From NCBI GenBank assembly GCA_016720685.1, contig JADKKC010000004.1, positions 39,078 through 103,077 of the forward strand: a stretch of 64,000 nt of DNA, written 5' to 3'. How positions within the stretch are numbered: the stretch's first letter is position 1; every line of letters starts with the position of its first letter. The position numbers were made by a program, and so were the translations under genes. Below the pieces are notes generated by a model. It did no database searches and was not told the DNA's origin. It worked only from the letters and a program-made list of their open reading frames with translations. Source of the DNA: Zoogloea sp. (lineage in GTDB: Bacteria > Pseudomonadota > Gammaproteobacteria > Burkholderiales > Rhodocyclaceae). Shown here piece after piece: positions 1 to 8,720 of the stretch.

Positions 1-1879
1 CTTCATAGACCTTGCCCACTTCCACTTCGGCGGTAATGTCCTCGATGCGCTTCTTGGCGATCTGGGCGCCTTCGGAGCTCACGGAAGAAATAGTCACGTT
101 GCCGTCGTCGGTGATTTCGATGATCGTGCCGGTTTCTTCCTGCAGTCCACGAATCACCGCGCCGCCCTTGCCGATCACGTCACGAATCTTCTCGGGGTTG
201 ATCTTCAGCGTGATCATGCGCGGAGCGAAGTCGGAAACTTCACCGCGGGCACCGCCGAGAGCGTCCTGCATCAGGCCGAGGATATGCAGACGGCCTTCCT
301 TGGCCTGGGCCAGGGCAACCTGCATGATTTCCTTGGTGATACCGAGGATCTTGATGTCCATCTGCAGCGCGGTGACACCCTTTTCGGTGCCGGCCACCTT
401 GAAGTCCATGTCGCCGAGGTGATCTTCGTCGCCCAGGATGTCGGTGAGGACCGCAAAACGGCCACCGTCCTTGATCAGACCCATGGCGATACCGGCCACC
501 GGAGCCGACAGCGGAACGCCCGCATCCATCATGGCCAGGGAGCCGCCGCACACAGAAGCCATCGAGCTGGAACCGTTGGATTCGGTAATCTCGGACACCA
601 CGCGAACGGTGTAGCTGAACGCTTCCTTGCTCGGCAGCACACCGGCCAAGGCGCGCTTGGCGAGGCGGCCGTGGCCGATCTCGCGACGCTTCGGCGAACC
701 GAAACGACCGCACTCGCCCGTGGAGAACGGCGGGAAGTTGTAGTGCAGCATGAAGCGCTCGCGGTACTCGCCGGCCACTGCATCAATGATCTGCTCATCG
801 CGGCCGGTGCCGAGCGTGGTCACAACCAGCGCCTGGGTTTCGCCGCGGGTAAACAGCGCGGAACCGTGGGTACGCGGCAGCACGCCGACACGAATGTCGA
901 TCGGACGCACAGTGCGGGTGTCCCGACCATCGATACGCGGCTCACCGCTCAGGATGCGGCCGCGGACGACCTTGGCTTCCAGGTCGAAAATGATGTTGTT
1001 GACGGTGTTGGCGTCGAATACGACACCTTCGGCAGCCAACGTTTCGTGCACTTCCTTGCCGATCGCCGACAGCTGCTGCGAACGAGCCTGCTTGGCGGTA
1101 ATGCGAAAGGCTTCGTCAACCTTGGCGCTGGCAATCTCGGTAACGCGGGAGATCAGGGCCTCGTTCTTGGCCGGAGCCTGCCAGTCCCACTCGGGCTTGC
1201 CGGCTTCTTCAACCAGTTCGTTGATGGCCTGGATGGCAGCCTGCATCTGGGTATGACCAAACACCACGCCGCCGAGCATCACTTCTTCAGACAGCTCAAG
1301 AGCTTCCGACTCGACCATCAGCACGGCGGTTTCGGTACCCGCAACCACCAGATTCATCTTGCTGGTCTGCAGCTGGGTGGCGGTCGGGTTGAGGATGTAC
1401 GCGCCGTTGTTGTAACCCACGCGGCAGGCGCCGATCGGGCCGGCAAACGGGATGCCGGCAATCGCCAGCGCCGCGGAGGCAGCGATCATCGCGGGGATGT
1501 CGGCGTCGACTTCCGGATTCAGGGACACCACCTGGGCAATGACCTGCACTTCGTTGTAGAAGCCTTCCGGAAACAGCGGGCGGATCGGGCGATCGATCAG
1601 CCGGGAGGTCAGCGTTTCCTTCTCGGTAGGACGACCTTCCCGCTTGAAGAAGCCACCGGGGATACGGCCGGCCGCGTAGAACTTCTCAACATAATCAACG
1701 GTCAGCGGGAAGAAATCCTGGCCCGGCTTGGCGTTCTTCGCCGCTACCACGGTCGCCAGCACCACGGTGTCGTCCATGGTAATAAGCACAGCGCCATGAG
1801 CCTGGCGGGCAACTTCGCCGGTTTCCAGGGTGACGGTGTGGGAGCCGTAGGTAAAAGTTTTCTTGATTGCAGTAGGCAA
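1..1879 (-). CDS. pnp: Polyribonucleotide nucleotidyltransferase (PNPase), 3' end off window
   Basis: PNPase degrades RNA 3'-to-5' by phosphorolysis and is a core enzyme of the RNA degradosome. About 626 codons are visible: two RNase PH-like cores, then a KH domain with the GxxG loop (IGKGGAVIRG). The protein stops at the start of the S1 domain (VEVGKVYE) at the left edge, so roughly the last 75 residues are missing. I place the start at a TTG (1879) because an AAAGGA Shine-Dalgarno lies just upstream and the product then begins PTAIKKTF, as in relatives. An in-frame ATG at 1894 would add five residues but would contain that ribosome site inside the gene. It lies downstream of rpsO, as in most proteobacteria. 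Family identification is certain; the start is likely. Confidence 0.96.
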   Translation of the reverse strand, partial: MPTAIKKTFTYGSHTVTLETGEVARQAHGAVLITMDDTVVLATVVAAKNAKPGQDFFPLTVDYVEKFYAAGRIPGGFFKREGRPTEKETLTSRLIDRPIRPLFPEGFYNEVQVIAQVVSLNPEVDADIPAMIAASAALAIAGIPFAGPIGACRVGYNNGAYILNPTATQLQTSKMNLVVAGTETAVLMVESEALELSEEVMLGGVVFGHTQMQAAIQAINELVEEAGKPEWDWQAPAKNEALISRVTEIASAKVDEAFRITAKQARSQQLSAIGKEVHETLAAEGVVFDANTVNNIIFDLEAKVVRGRILSGEPRIDGRDTRTVRPIDIRVGVLPRTHGSALFTRGETQALVVTTLGTGRDEQIIDAVAGEYRERFMLHYNFPPFSTGECGRFGSPKRREIGHGRLAKRALAGVLPSKEAFSYTVRVVSEITESNGSSSMASVCGGSLAMMDAGVPLSAPVAGIAMGLIKDGGRFAVLTDILGDEDHLGDMDFKVAGTEKGVTALQMDIKILGITKEIMQVALAQAKEGRLHILGLMQDALGGARGEVSDFAPRMITLKINPEKIRDVIGKGGAVIRGLQEETGTIIEITDDGNVTISSVSSEGAQIAKKRIEDITAEVEVGKVYE

Positions 1880-1938
1880 AGGATGTCCTTTCATTCAATC
1901 GGCAGGCGGCAAACCACAACCGCACGTGTAGCCGAGGT

Positions 1939-1961
1939 AAAAGCGCCGTTTTCTCTGGCGC
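1939..1961 (-). terminator. Weak rho-independent terminator between rpsO and pnp
   Basis: On the minus strand a 5-bp GC stem (GCGCC/GGCGC, 9-nt loop) is followed by four T residues. It lies after the rpsO stop codon and before pnp, where E. coli has the partial terminator t1 of rpsO. The short stem and short T-run suggest partial read-through. Confidence 0.4.
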
Positions 1962-1974
1962 ACAGATATGACAA

Positions 1975-2006
1975 AGCCGGCGAAGCCACGTGGGCTTACA
2001 CCGGCT
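1975..2006 (-). other. Long hairpin in the rpsO-pnp spacer, possible RNase III site
   Basis: Arms AGCCGG/CCGGCT and AAGCC/GGCTT pair around a small loop, giving an 11-bp interrupted stem. In E. coli a hairpin at this place is cut by RNase III and underlies PNPase autocontrol. Equivalence here is inferred from position and shape only. Confidence 0.4.
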
Positions 2007-2074
2007 GTGCTCATGACCAAGCCTGCACGACCGGCAGGATTGTCACGTTCAGTAACGAAGCTATTTCTATCCGC

Positions 2075-2344
2075 TTACTTGCGCAGGCCGAGGCGAGCGA
2101 TCAGCTCACGATAGCTGTCGACGTTCTTGCGCTTCAGGTAGTCAAGGAGTTTGCGACGCTGGCTAACCATCATCAGCAGACCGCGACGGGAATGGTGATC
2201 CTTGACGTTGGCCTTGAAGTGGCCGGTCAGATCGTTGATGCGGGCGGTAAGCAGAGCGACTTGCACTTCCGGAGATCCGGTATCGCCCTTGGCGCGCTGG
2301 TAGTCACCAACGATTTGCGCTTTTTGTTCAGTGGAGATTGCCAT
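2075..2344 (-). CDS. rpsO: 30S ribosomal protein S15
   Basis: This 89-residue protein has the standard S15 length and sequence, including the GDTGSPEVQVALLT and DHHSRRGLLMMVSQRRKLLDYL segments. S15 binds the central domain of 16S rRNA early in 30S assembly. The gene has its own promoter in the truB-rpsO gap and is followed by two hairpins and then pnp, the conserved rpsO-pnp arrangement. Confidence 0.99.
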   Translation of the reverse strand: MAISTEQKAQIVGDYQRAKGDTGSPEVQVALLTARINDLTGHFKANVKDHHSRRGLLMMVSQRRKLLDYLKRKNVDSYRELIARLGLRK

Positions 2345-2382
2345 TGTTTAACTCGGTTAGTTGTAGCCTTGCGAAGCTCGCG

Positions 2383-2412
2383 ATTATATCGAACGGATGC
2401 CCGATTACTCAA
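2383..2412 (-). promoter_or_regulatory. Sigma-70 promoter for rpsO-pnp
   Basis: On the minus strand a perfect -10 box TATAAT (2388-2383) lies 18 bp from a -35-like TTGAGT (2412-2407). Transcription would start near 2376, about 30 nt before the rpsO ATG at 2344. It sits just downstream of the truB stop codon, matching the known internal promoter of this operon in E. coli. Confidence 0.65.
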
Positions 2413-2418
2413 GACATT

Positions 2419-3336
2419 TCATTGGTTGCTGGTCGAAATCAGGCGTGTCGGCACCAGCGCGCCAGCGTCATCGAGATTTCCCACGCCAAGAAAACCTTCG
2501 TCATGGTAGACCCGAAACACCCCCCCCGCCGCACCAATACAGCCCTGTGCCGACTGACCATGGGTGAAACTGCGGGTCTGGTTCGCGTCAAGATCGAGCC
2601 GCGGCAAATGCACCAGCAGCGAATCGACAGGAGCAAGCAGGCTGTCCCGATCTTCGGGAGGCATGGCCTCGATATCCGCCAGCAGCACCGCGCCATCAAT
2701 AACGAAAGGGCCGATGCGCGTGCGCCTCAACGCGGTGAGATGGGCACCACAGCCCAGCATCGCCCCAAGATCGGAGGCAAGAGTACGCACATAGGTGCCC
2801 TTGCTGCACTCCACCCGGACCATGAGGCTGTCACCGTCGCGGCTGAGACATTCAAAACGATGAATCCTTACATGACGCGGCTCGCGGGGAATCTCGATCC
2901 CGGCCCGAGCGTACTCGTAGAGCGCCTTCCCGTGATGCTTGAGGGCCGAATACATGGGTGGAACCTGCTCGATATCACCCCGTAACTTCACAAGCGCCCG
3001 TTCAATGTCGGAGTCGGAAACGTCAACCGGGCAGCGAGCCAGCACTTCGCCTTCGGCATCAGCCGTCGTCGTTGTCACGCCAAGCAGCACGGTCGCGTCA
3101 TAGGCCTTGTCTGCGTCGAGCAAGGTCTGGGAAAACTTGGTGGCCTCTCCGAGGGTGAGCGGCAACAAGCCACTCGCCATCGGGTCCAGCGTGCCGGTAT
3201 GGCCGCCCTTGGCTGCGTTCAAGAGCCAGCGGGCTTTCTGGAGGGCATTGTTGGAGCTGATGCCGACAGCCTTGTCCAGGAACAGGACGCCATTGACGAC
3301 ACGACGCGGAGTGCGTCGTTGAGGAGCTTTGGCCAA
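2419..3336 (-). CDS. truB: tRNA pseudouridine(55) synthase
   Basis: TruB converts U55 in the T-loop of tRNAs to pseudouridine. The protein has 305 residues, the usual length, with the catalytic aspartate at D51 in GHTGTLDPMASGLLP. The C-terminal part carries the TruB-specific RNA-binding region. It lies between rbfA and rpsO in the conserved nusA-infB operon, with a 45-nt gap after rbfA. Confidence 0.98.
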   Translation of the reverse strand: MAKAPQRRTPRRVVNGVLFLDKAVGISSNNALQKARWLLNAAKGGHTGTLDPMASGLLPLTLGEATKFSQTLLDADKAYDATVLLGVTTTTADAEGEVLARCPVDVSDSDIERALVKLRGDIEQVPPMYSALKHHGKALYEYARAGIEIPREPRHVRIHRFECLSRDGDSLMVRVECSKGTYVRTLASDLGAMLGCGAHLTALRRTRIGPFVIDGAVLLADIEAMPPEDRDSLLAPVDSLLVHLPRLDLDANQTRSFTHGQSAQGCIGAAGGVFRVYHDEGFLGVGNLDDAGALVPTRLISTSNQ

Positions 3337-3381
3337 ACGGGAAAATTCCTGAAAAGGCGCTGCAAGCGCAGCGCCTGGATA

Positions 3382-3810
3382 TCAACGGGACGAATCCGTC
3401 TCCGCGCCGCCGGCATCGCCTTCATCCGCCACATTGCCGGTCTCGTCGGCACGGTGACGATCAGCCTCGATGGCCTTGTCGATGAGCACGGAAATCCGGT
3501 TGCCGGTTTCCACAGAAGGATCGTAGACGAAGTGCAGCTCGGGCAGCGTATGAATACGGATGCGTTTGCCAAGCTCGCGACGCAGGAAGCTGCTGGCCCT
3601 ACGCAAACCCCTGAGGATTTCGTCGAGCCCTTCCTGCCCCGTCATCGAGGTGAAGAATATCTTTGCGTGCGCGTAGTCCGGCGTGATCTCCACGTCGGTC
3701 AGGGTAATGAAACCGACGCGAGGATCCTTAACTTCGAGCCGGATCAGCTCGGCCAGTTCGCGGCGGACTTGCTCAGCCACGCGCTGGCCACGGGAAAACT
3801 CCTTGGGCAT
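3382..3810 (-). CDS. rbfA: 30S ribosome-binding factor A
   Basis: RbfA is a KH-fold factor that binds late 30S precursors and helps mature the 5' end of 16S rRNA. The 142-residue product starts MPKEFSRGQRVAEQVRREL and contains the family segment VKDPRVGFITLTDVEI. The last 25 residues are a polar, acidic tail common in this family. It follows infB with a 3-nt gap, suggesting translational coupling. Confidence 0.97.
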   Translation of the reverse strand: MPKEFSRGQRVAEQVRRELAELIRLEVKDPRVGFITLTDVEITPDYAHAKIFFTSMTGQEGLDEILRGLRRASSFLRRELGKRIRIHTLPELHFVYDPSVETGNRISVLIDKAIEADRHRADETGNVADEGDAGGAETDSSR

Positions 3811-3813
3811 GGC

Positions 3814-6639
3814 TTACAGGGTCCGCGCAACTTCCTGGATTTCGAACACTTCGAGCTGGTCGCCTTCCTGGAGATCATTGAAATTACGGACCTGCAGACC
3901 GCACTCGTAGCCGAACTTGACTTCCTTGACGTCGTCCTTGAATCGCTTGAGCGATTCAAGTTCGCCGGTGTGGATGACCACGTGGTTGCGCAGCACACGA
4001 ACTTGCGCGTTACGCTTGACGAGACCTTCGAGTACGTAACAACCAGCGATCGTGCCAACCTTGGAGATCGTGAAGACCTGGCGAATTTCGACCAGACCCA
4101 GAACCTGCTCGCGCTTTTCGGGCGCCAGCATTCCGGACAGGGCGCTCTTAACTTCATCCACTGCATCGTAGATGATGTTGTAGTAGCGCAGATCCACGCC
4201 AAAAGTCTCTGCCAGCTTGCGGGCATTGGCATCGGCACGGATGTTGAAGCCGATGATGACGGCACCCGAGGCCTGGGCAAGGTTGACGTCGGACTCGCTG
4301 ATTGCCCCGACGCCGCCGTGGATAACCTGGACCCGGACTTCCTCGTTGGACAGCTTGACCAGCGAATGGGCCAGCGCTTCCTGGGAACCCTGCACGTCGG
4401 CCTTGATGATCAGGGGCAGGGTCTTGACCTCGCCCTCGCCCATCTGTTCGAACATGCTCTCGAGCTTGGCGGCCTGCAGCTTGGCGAGCTTTACGTCGCG
4501 GAACTTGCCCTGACGGAACAGTGCGATTTCCCGCGCCTTGCGCTCGTCAGCCAGCGCCACGACTTCATCACCGGCACCCGGAACTTCGGACAGACCGAGA
4601 ATTTCCACCGGAATGGAAGGACCGGCCTCGTCGATCGGCTTGCCATTTTCATCGAGCATCGCACGGACACGACCAAAAGTCGCACCCGCCAGCACCACGT
4701 CACCACGCCGAAGCGTACCGGACTGGACCAGCAGGGTTGCCACCGGACCACGCCCCTTGTCGAGACGGGCTTCGATGATCAGCCCCTTGGCCATGCTTTC
4801 GCGCGGCGCCGTGAGTTCGAGCACTTCAGCCTGCAGCAGGATGCCTTCGAGCAGGCTGTCGATGCCCTGCCCCGTCTTCGCCGACACTTCGACGAACATC
4901 GTATCGCCGCCATAGGCTTCCGGCACGACGCCTTCGGTGATCAGCTCCTGACGGACACGCTCAAGGTTCGCACCGGGTTTGTCAATCTTGTTCACCGCCA
5001 CGATCAGGGGCACTTCGGCCGCTTTCGCGTGGTGGATTGCCTCCTTGGTCTGGGGCATCACGCCGTCGTCGGCGGCTACCACCAGAACGACAAGGTCGGT
5101 TGCCTTGGCGCCACGGGCACGCATCGCCGTAAAGGCCTCGTGACCCGGAGTGTCGAGGAAGGTAACCACGCCACGATCGGTTTCCACGTGGTAGGCACCA
5201 ATGTGCTGCGTGATGCCGCCGGCTTCGCCCGCAGCGACCTTGGCGCGACGGATGTAGTCGAGCAGCGAGGTCTTGCCGTGGTCGACGTGACCCATGACGG
5301 TGACCACGGGAGCGCGGGGCTCCAGCGGAATATCCTTATGCTCGACGTCTTCCTCAAGGAAGGCGTCCGGATCGTCCAGCTTGGCCGCCAGCGCCTTGTG
5401 TCCCATTTCCTCGACGATGATCATCGCCGTATCCTGGTCCAGCACCTGGTTGATGGTAACCATAGAGCCCATCTTCATCAGGGCCTTGATGACCTCGACG
5501 GCCTTGACGGACATCTTGTGGGCCAGATCGGCAACCGAGATGGTTTCCGGCACATGCACTTCGCGCACGATCGGCTCAGTCGGAGCGACGAAGGCAGTGG
5601 TGTCCTGGTGACGACCACCACTGCGGCCACCACTGCGGCCGCCGCCACGCCAGCCACCGGCACCGCCGGTCGTATCACCGCGGGTCTTGATCCCACCGCG
5701 ACGCTTGGCATCGCCAGGCGCTTCCTTGCTGAGAACTTTTTTGACTTCCTTGCGGACGCCCTTGTCTTCAGTCTTGGCAGGCTTGTGCAGCGTACCCGTC
5801 TTGGGGGGCGCATCAGCCTCGACCTTGGCCTTTTCGACAGCTGCCAGACGCTGCTTCTCGTCTTCGGCGCGCTGCAGCATGGTTGCGCGGGCGCGAGCTT
5901 CACGCTCCTGCTTTTCTTTGACATCCGCAGCCTGACGGGCCGCCAGTTCGGAGTGGCGCTGGGCTTCGCGTTCCCGCGCGGCCTTTTCTTCAACGCTCAG
6001 GATAGAACCAGCCACAACGCGGCGCACCGGGGTTGCCGGACGCTCGGTTTTGGGTTCGGCCGACTTCTGTTCCGTCTTGGGCGCAGCCTTGACTTCAGGC
6101 ACCTCGACGGGCGCCGGAGCAGGTTCGGGCTCCGGCTCCGGTTCCGGAACAGGCTCCGGTTCCTCGGCGACGACAACGGGTTCCGGCTCGGGCACCACTT
6201 CGACGACGGGCTCGACTTCCGGAGCAGCAAGCACCACCTCGGGCTCGATCGGCTCGACCACAGGAACGACAACCGGCTCGAGTTCCTGCACCGCCACTTC
6301 TTCAGCCTCTGCACTGACAGCAGTCTCCGAGGCGGGCGCTTCATCGCGCTTCACGAAGGTTCGCTTCTTGCGGACCTCGACCTGAACCGTGCGGGCACGC
6401 CCCGTGGAGTCGGTTGCCCGAATCTCACTGGTTTCCTTGCGCGTCAGCGTGATCTTGGATTTTGCTGCGGTATCTCCGTGAGCGCGACGGAGAAAGTCGA
6501 GCAAGCGGGATTTATCCTGTTCAGAAAGCAGATCGGATTCCCGTGCCTTGTCAACGCCAGCCTTTTGCAACTGCTCGAGCAACACGGAGGCCGGCATTTT
6601 AAGTTCGCCGGCAAATTGTGTAACGGTTGTCTGTCCCAT
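3814..6639 (-). CDS. infB: Translation initiation factor IF-2
   Basis: IF-2 is the GTPase that places initiator tRNA on the 30S subunit and promotes subunit joining. The 941-residue protein has an N-terminal IF2_N domain (about 1-55), a long charged linker with a Pro-Glu-rich stretch (about 115-180) and an RGG-like patch, then a second IF2_N segment. The G domain starts near residue 441: P-loop GHVDHGKT at 450-457, DTPGHE near 497, NKID near 551. Domains II-IV follow. Length is normal for betaproteobacteria. It lies 17 nt after nusA. Confidence 0.99.
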   Translation of the reverse strand: MGQTTVTQFAGELKMPASVLLEQLQKAGVDKARESDLLSEQDKSRLLDFLRRAHGDTAAKSKITLTRKETSEIRATDSTGRARTVQVEVRKKRTFVKRDEAPASETAVSAEAEEVAVQELEPVVVPVVEPIEPEVVLAAPEVEPVVEVVPEPEPVVVAEEPEPVPEPEPEPEPAPAPVEVPEVKAAPKTEQKSAEPKTERPATPVRRVVAGSILSVEEKAAREREAQRHSELAARQAADVKEKQEREARARATMLQRAEDEKQRLAAVEKAKVEADAPPKTGTLHKPAKTEDKGVRKEVKKVLSKEAPGDAKRRGGIKTRGDTTGGAGGWRGGGRSGGRSGGRHQDTTAFVAPTEPIVREVHVPETISVADLAHKMSVKAVEVIKALMKMGSMVTINQVLDQDTAMIIVEEMGHKALAAKLDDPDAFLEEDVEHKDIPLEPRAPVVTVMGHVDHGKTSLLDYIRRAKVAAGEAGGITQHIGAYHVETDRGVVTFLDTPGHEAFTAMRARGAKATDLVVLVVAADDGVMPQTKEAIHHAKAAEVPLIVAVNKIDKPGANLERVRQELITEGVVPEAYGGDTMFVEVSAKTGQGIDSLLEGILLQAEVLELTAPRESMAKGLIIEARLDKGRGPVATLLVQSGTLRRGDVVLAGATFGRVRAMLDENGKPIDEAGPSIPVEILGLSEVPGAGDEVVALADERKAREIALFRQGKFRDVKLAKLQAAKLESMFEQMGEGEVKTLPLIIKADVQGSQEALAHSLVKLSNEEVRVQVIHGGVGAISESDVNLAQASGAVIIGFNIRADANARKLAETFGVDLRYYNIIYDAVDEVKSALSGMLAPEKREQVLGLVEIRQVFTISKVGTIAGCYVLEGLVKRNAQVRVLRNHVVIHTGELESLKRFKDDVKEVKFGYECGLQVRNFNDLQEGDQLEVFEIQEVARTL

Positions 6640-6656
6640 ATTAACCCTCCGGGGTA

Positions 6657-8129
6657 TTACTCGAACCAGTGCGCACGCGCTTTGGTTATCAGATTCTTGG
6701 CCCGCTCTTCATCCAGCCCCGACATTTCCATCAGTTCATCCACCGCCAGATCAGCCAGTTCGTCGCGGGTATGCACGCCACCCTGGGCAAGCTTCGCGGC
6801 CAGGGGCTTGTCCATGCCTTCGAGGCCAAGCAGATCCTCGGCGACACTTTCCAGTTGTTCTTCGGTGACAATGGCTTCGGTCAGGAGCACGTTGCGGGCG
6901 CGGTTGCGCAGCTCGTTAACCGTTTCTTCGTCGAAGGATTCGATTTCCAGCATTTCGGCCAGCGGAACGTAGGCAATTTCTTCCAGCGACGAAAAACCCT
7001 CGTCAATCAGGATGTCGGCCACTTCTTCGTCCACGTCCAGCCTGGAAATGAACAGCTGGCGTACCGAGCTGTGTTCCGCCTCGGACTTGCGCTCCGACTC
7101 GGCTTCGGTCATCAGATTGATGGTCCAGCCGGTCAGTTCGGAAGCAAGTTTGACGTTCTGGCCGTTGCGACCAATCGCAATCGCCAGGTTGTTCTCGTCG
7201 ACGACCACATCCATCGCGTGGGCTTCCTCATCGACGACGATGGAGGAAACTTCTGCGGGCTGCAGGGCGCCAATCACGAACTGGGCCGCTTCGGGCGACC
7301 ATAGCACGATGTCAATATTTTCGCCGCCGATCTCGTTGCGGACGGCAGTCACGCGGGAGCCGCGCAAACCGACACACGTACCGATCGGATCGATCCGCGG
7401 ATCGTTCGATTTGACGCCGATCTTGGCGCGCAGGCCAGGATCACGGGCGCAGGCCTTGATCTCCAGCAGGCCGTCATCGATCTCGGGCACCTCAAGTTCA
7501 AACAGGCGCATCACGAACTCGGGCGCGGTCCGCGAAAGAATCAACTGCGGGCCACGGGCGCCGCGATCAATCCGCAGCAGATAGGCCTTGACCCGATCGC
7601 CGACGCGCAGATTTTCCTTCGGAATCATCTGCTCGCGGGGCAGCACGGCTTCCAGGCGCCCCACTTCAATGATCGCGCTGCCGCGCTCCATGCGCTTGAT
7701 GGCGCCGGAGATGATGTATTCCTTACGCTCGAGGAAGTCGCTAAGAATCTGCTCCCGTTCGGCGTCGCGAACCTTCTGCAAAATGACCTGCTTTGCGGCC
7801 TGGGCACCGATGCGACCGAAATCGATCGCCTCCAGCCCTTCTTCAACGTAATCACCAACCTGGATGTCCGGATACTCGTCACGGGCATCGATCAGCCCCA
7901 TCTGGGCTTCATCGTTTTCAACATCTTCGTCGGGCAGCACCTGCCAGCGACGGAAGGACTCGTAATCGCCGGTTTCCCGGTCGATGGCGACGCGCACATC
8001 GGCTTCGTCGTTAATGCGTTTCTTGGTCGCCTGAGCGAGCGCGGACTCCAGCGCAGAAAAAACAATTTCCTTCGAAACGTTCTTCTCGCGCGCCAGCGCA
8101 TCGACCAACAACAAAATTTCGCGGCTCAT
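6657..8129 (-). CDS. nusA: Transcription termination/antitermination factor NusA
   Basis: NusA binds RNA polymerase and modulates pausing, termination and rRNA antitermination. The 490-residue protein has the N-terminal RNAP-binding domain (1 to about 125), an S1 domain (about 135-200), two KH domains (about 230-345, with DPRIDPIGTCVGLRGSRV) and two C-terminal helix-hairpin-helix acidic repeats (about 365-490). The two repeats are the proteobacterial form. It lies between rimP and infB. Confidence 0.99.
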   Translation of the reverse strand: MSREILLLVDALAREKNVSKEIVFSALESALAQATKKRINDEADVRVAIDRETGDYESFRRWQVLPDEDVENDEAQMGLIDARDEYPDIQVGDYVEEGLEAIDFGRIGAQAAKQVILQKVRDAEREQILSDFLERKEYIISGAIKRMERGSAIIEVGRLEAVLPREQMIPKENLRVGDRVKAYLLRIDRGARGPQLILSRTAPEFVMRLFELEVPEIDDGLLEIKACARDPGLRAKIGVKSNDPRIDPIGTCVGLRGSRVTAVRNEIGGENIDIVLWSPEAAQFVIGALQPAEVSSIVVDEEAHAMDVVVDENNLAIAIGRNGQNVKLASELTGWTINLMTEAESERKSEAEHSSVRQLFISRLDVDEEVADILIDEGFSSLEEIAYVPLAEMLEIESFDEETVNELRNRARNVLLTEAIVTEEQLESVAEDLLGLEGMDKPLAAKLAQGGVHTRDELADLAVDELMEMSGLDEERAKNLITKARAHWFE

Positions 8130-8150
8130 ACCTGCAAACCTCCAAATTCC

Positions 8151-8579
8151 TTAAAACCTGGGAACCAGGCGGGCCTTCTCAATATCTTCAAACGGGATCT
8201 CCATCGATCCCTTTTCCGTTTCCAGGGTGACCACGCCGTCTTTCAGACCCTGCAGCACCCCGGCATAATTACGTTGATTGGCGATTGGCATGGCGAGGCG
8301 GACCTGCACCTCCTGCCCGGTGAAACGGTCAAAATCGGCCGGCTTCTTGAGTGCCCGGTCCAGACCAGGCGAAGACACCTCAAGGCGGTCGTAATCGACG
8401 TTCTCGACTTCGAAAATCCGCGTAAGCTGATTGCTCACCGCGGAACAGTCATCCACCGTGATGCCATTCGGCGAATCAATGAACACCCGCATCAACCGGC
8501 CCCGGGGCGATGTCTCGAAATCAACTAGCTCGTAACCGAGACCTTCCGCGGTCTGCTCGATCAGTTTGTGCAACTCCAT
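8151..8579 (-). CDS. rimP: Ribosome maturation factor RimP
   Basis: RimP assists 30S subunit maturation. The protein starts MELHKLIEQTAEGLGYELV and carries the family motif VSSPGLDR. I choose ATG 8579 (142 residues) because homologues begin at this point; an in-frame GTG at 8591 would add MGEK and a GGCGAG ribosome site favours the ATG. It is the first gene of the rimP-nusA-infB-rbfA-truB operon and has a strong promoter and a terminator-like leader hairpin upstream. Confidence 0.96.
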   Translation of the reverse strand: MELHKLIEQTAEGLGYELVDFETSPRGRLMRVFIDSPNGITVDDCSAVSNQLTRIFEVENVDYDRLEVSSPGLDRALKKPADFDRFTGQEVQVRLAMPIANQRNYAGVLQGLKDGVVTLETEKGSMEIPFEDIEKARLVPRF

Positions 8580-8596
8580 TTTCTCGCCCACAAATG

Positions 8597-8617
8597 AAAA
8601 ATGGGCGAAACGCCCAT
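8597..8617 (-). terminator. Leader terminator/attenuator upstream of rimP
   Basis: On the minus strand a perfect 7-bp stem (ATGGGCG/CGCCCAT, loop TTT) runs straight into a T-run of five, then the rimP ribosome site. It lies about 50 nt downstream of the predicted start site, inside the leader, so it could abort transcription before rimP. Just upstream CGGTTC-GAAA-GAGCCG forms a second hairpin with a GNRA-type loop. Premature terminators before rimP are described in enterobacteria; a link here is inferred from position. Confidence 0.6.
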
Positions 8618-8671
8618 CCCTGTTGAATATTTGACCGGATGTCGGCTCTTTCGAACCGATAAAACGCGCTG

Positions 8672-8700
8672 ATTATAGCAGCCCGCCGCAGCGGGCGCAA
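8672..8700 (-). promoter_or_regulatory. Sigma-70 promoter of the rimP-nusA-infB operon
   Basis: On the minus strand TTGCGC (-35, 8700-8695) and a perfect TATAAT (-10, 8677-8672) are spaced by exactly 17 bp, with TGC directly before the -10 (extended -10). The start site should lie near 8665. It is located between the rluB stop and rimP. Confidence 0.75.
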
Positions 8701-8720
8701 TTTCAGACCTGTACGGCGCC

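Noticed and set aside
3199..6972. Long plus-strand open frame (1,257 codons) opposite infB and nusA
   Set aside because: It is antisense to highly conserved genes and the translation is low-complexity; a high-GC codon-bias artefact.
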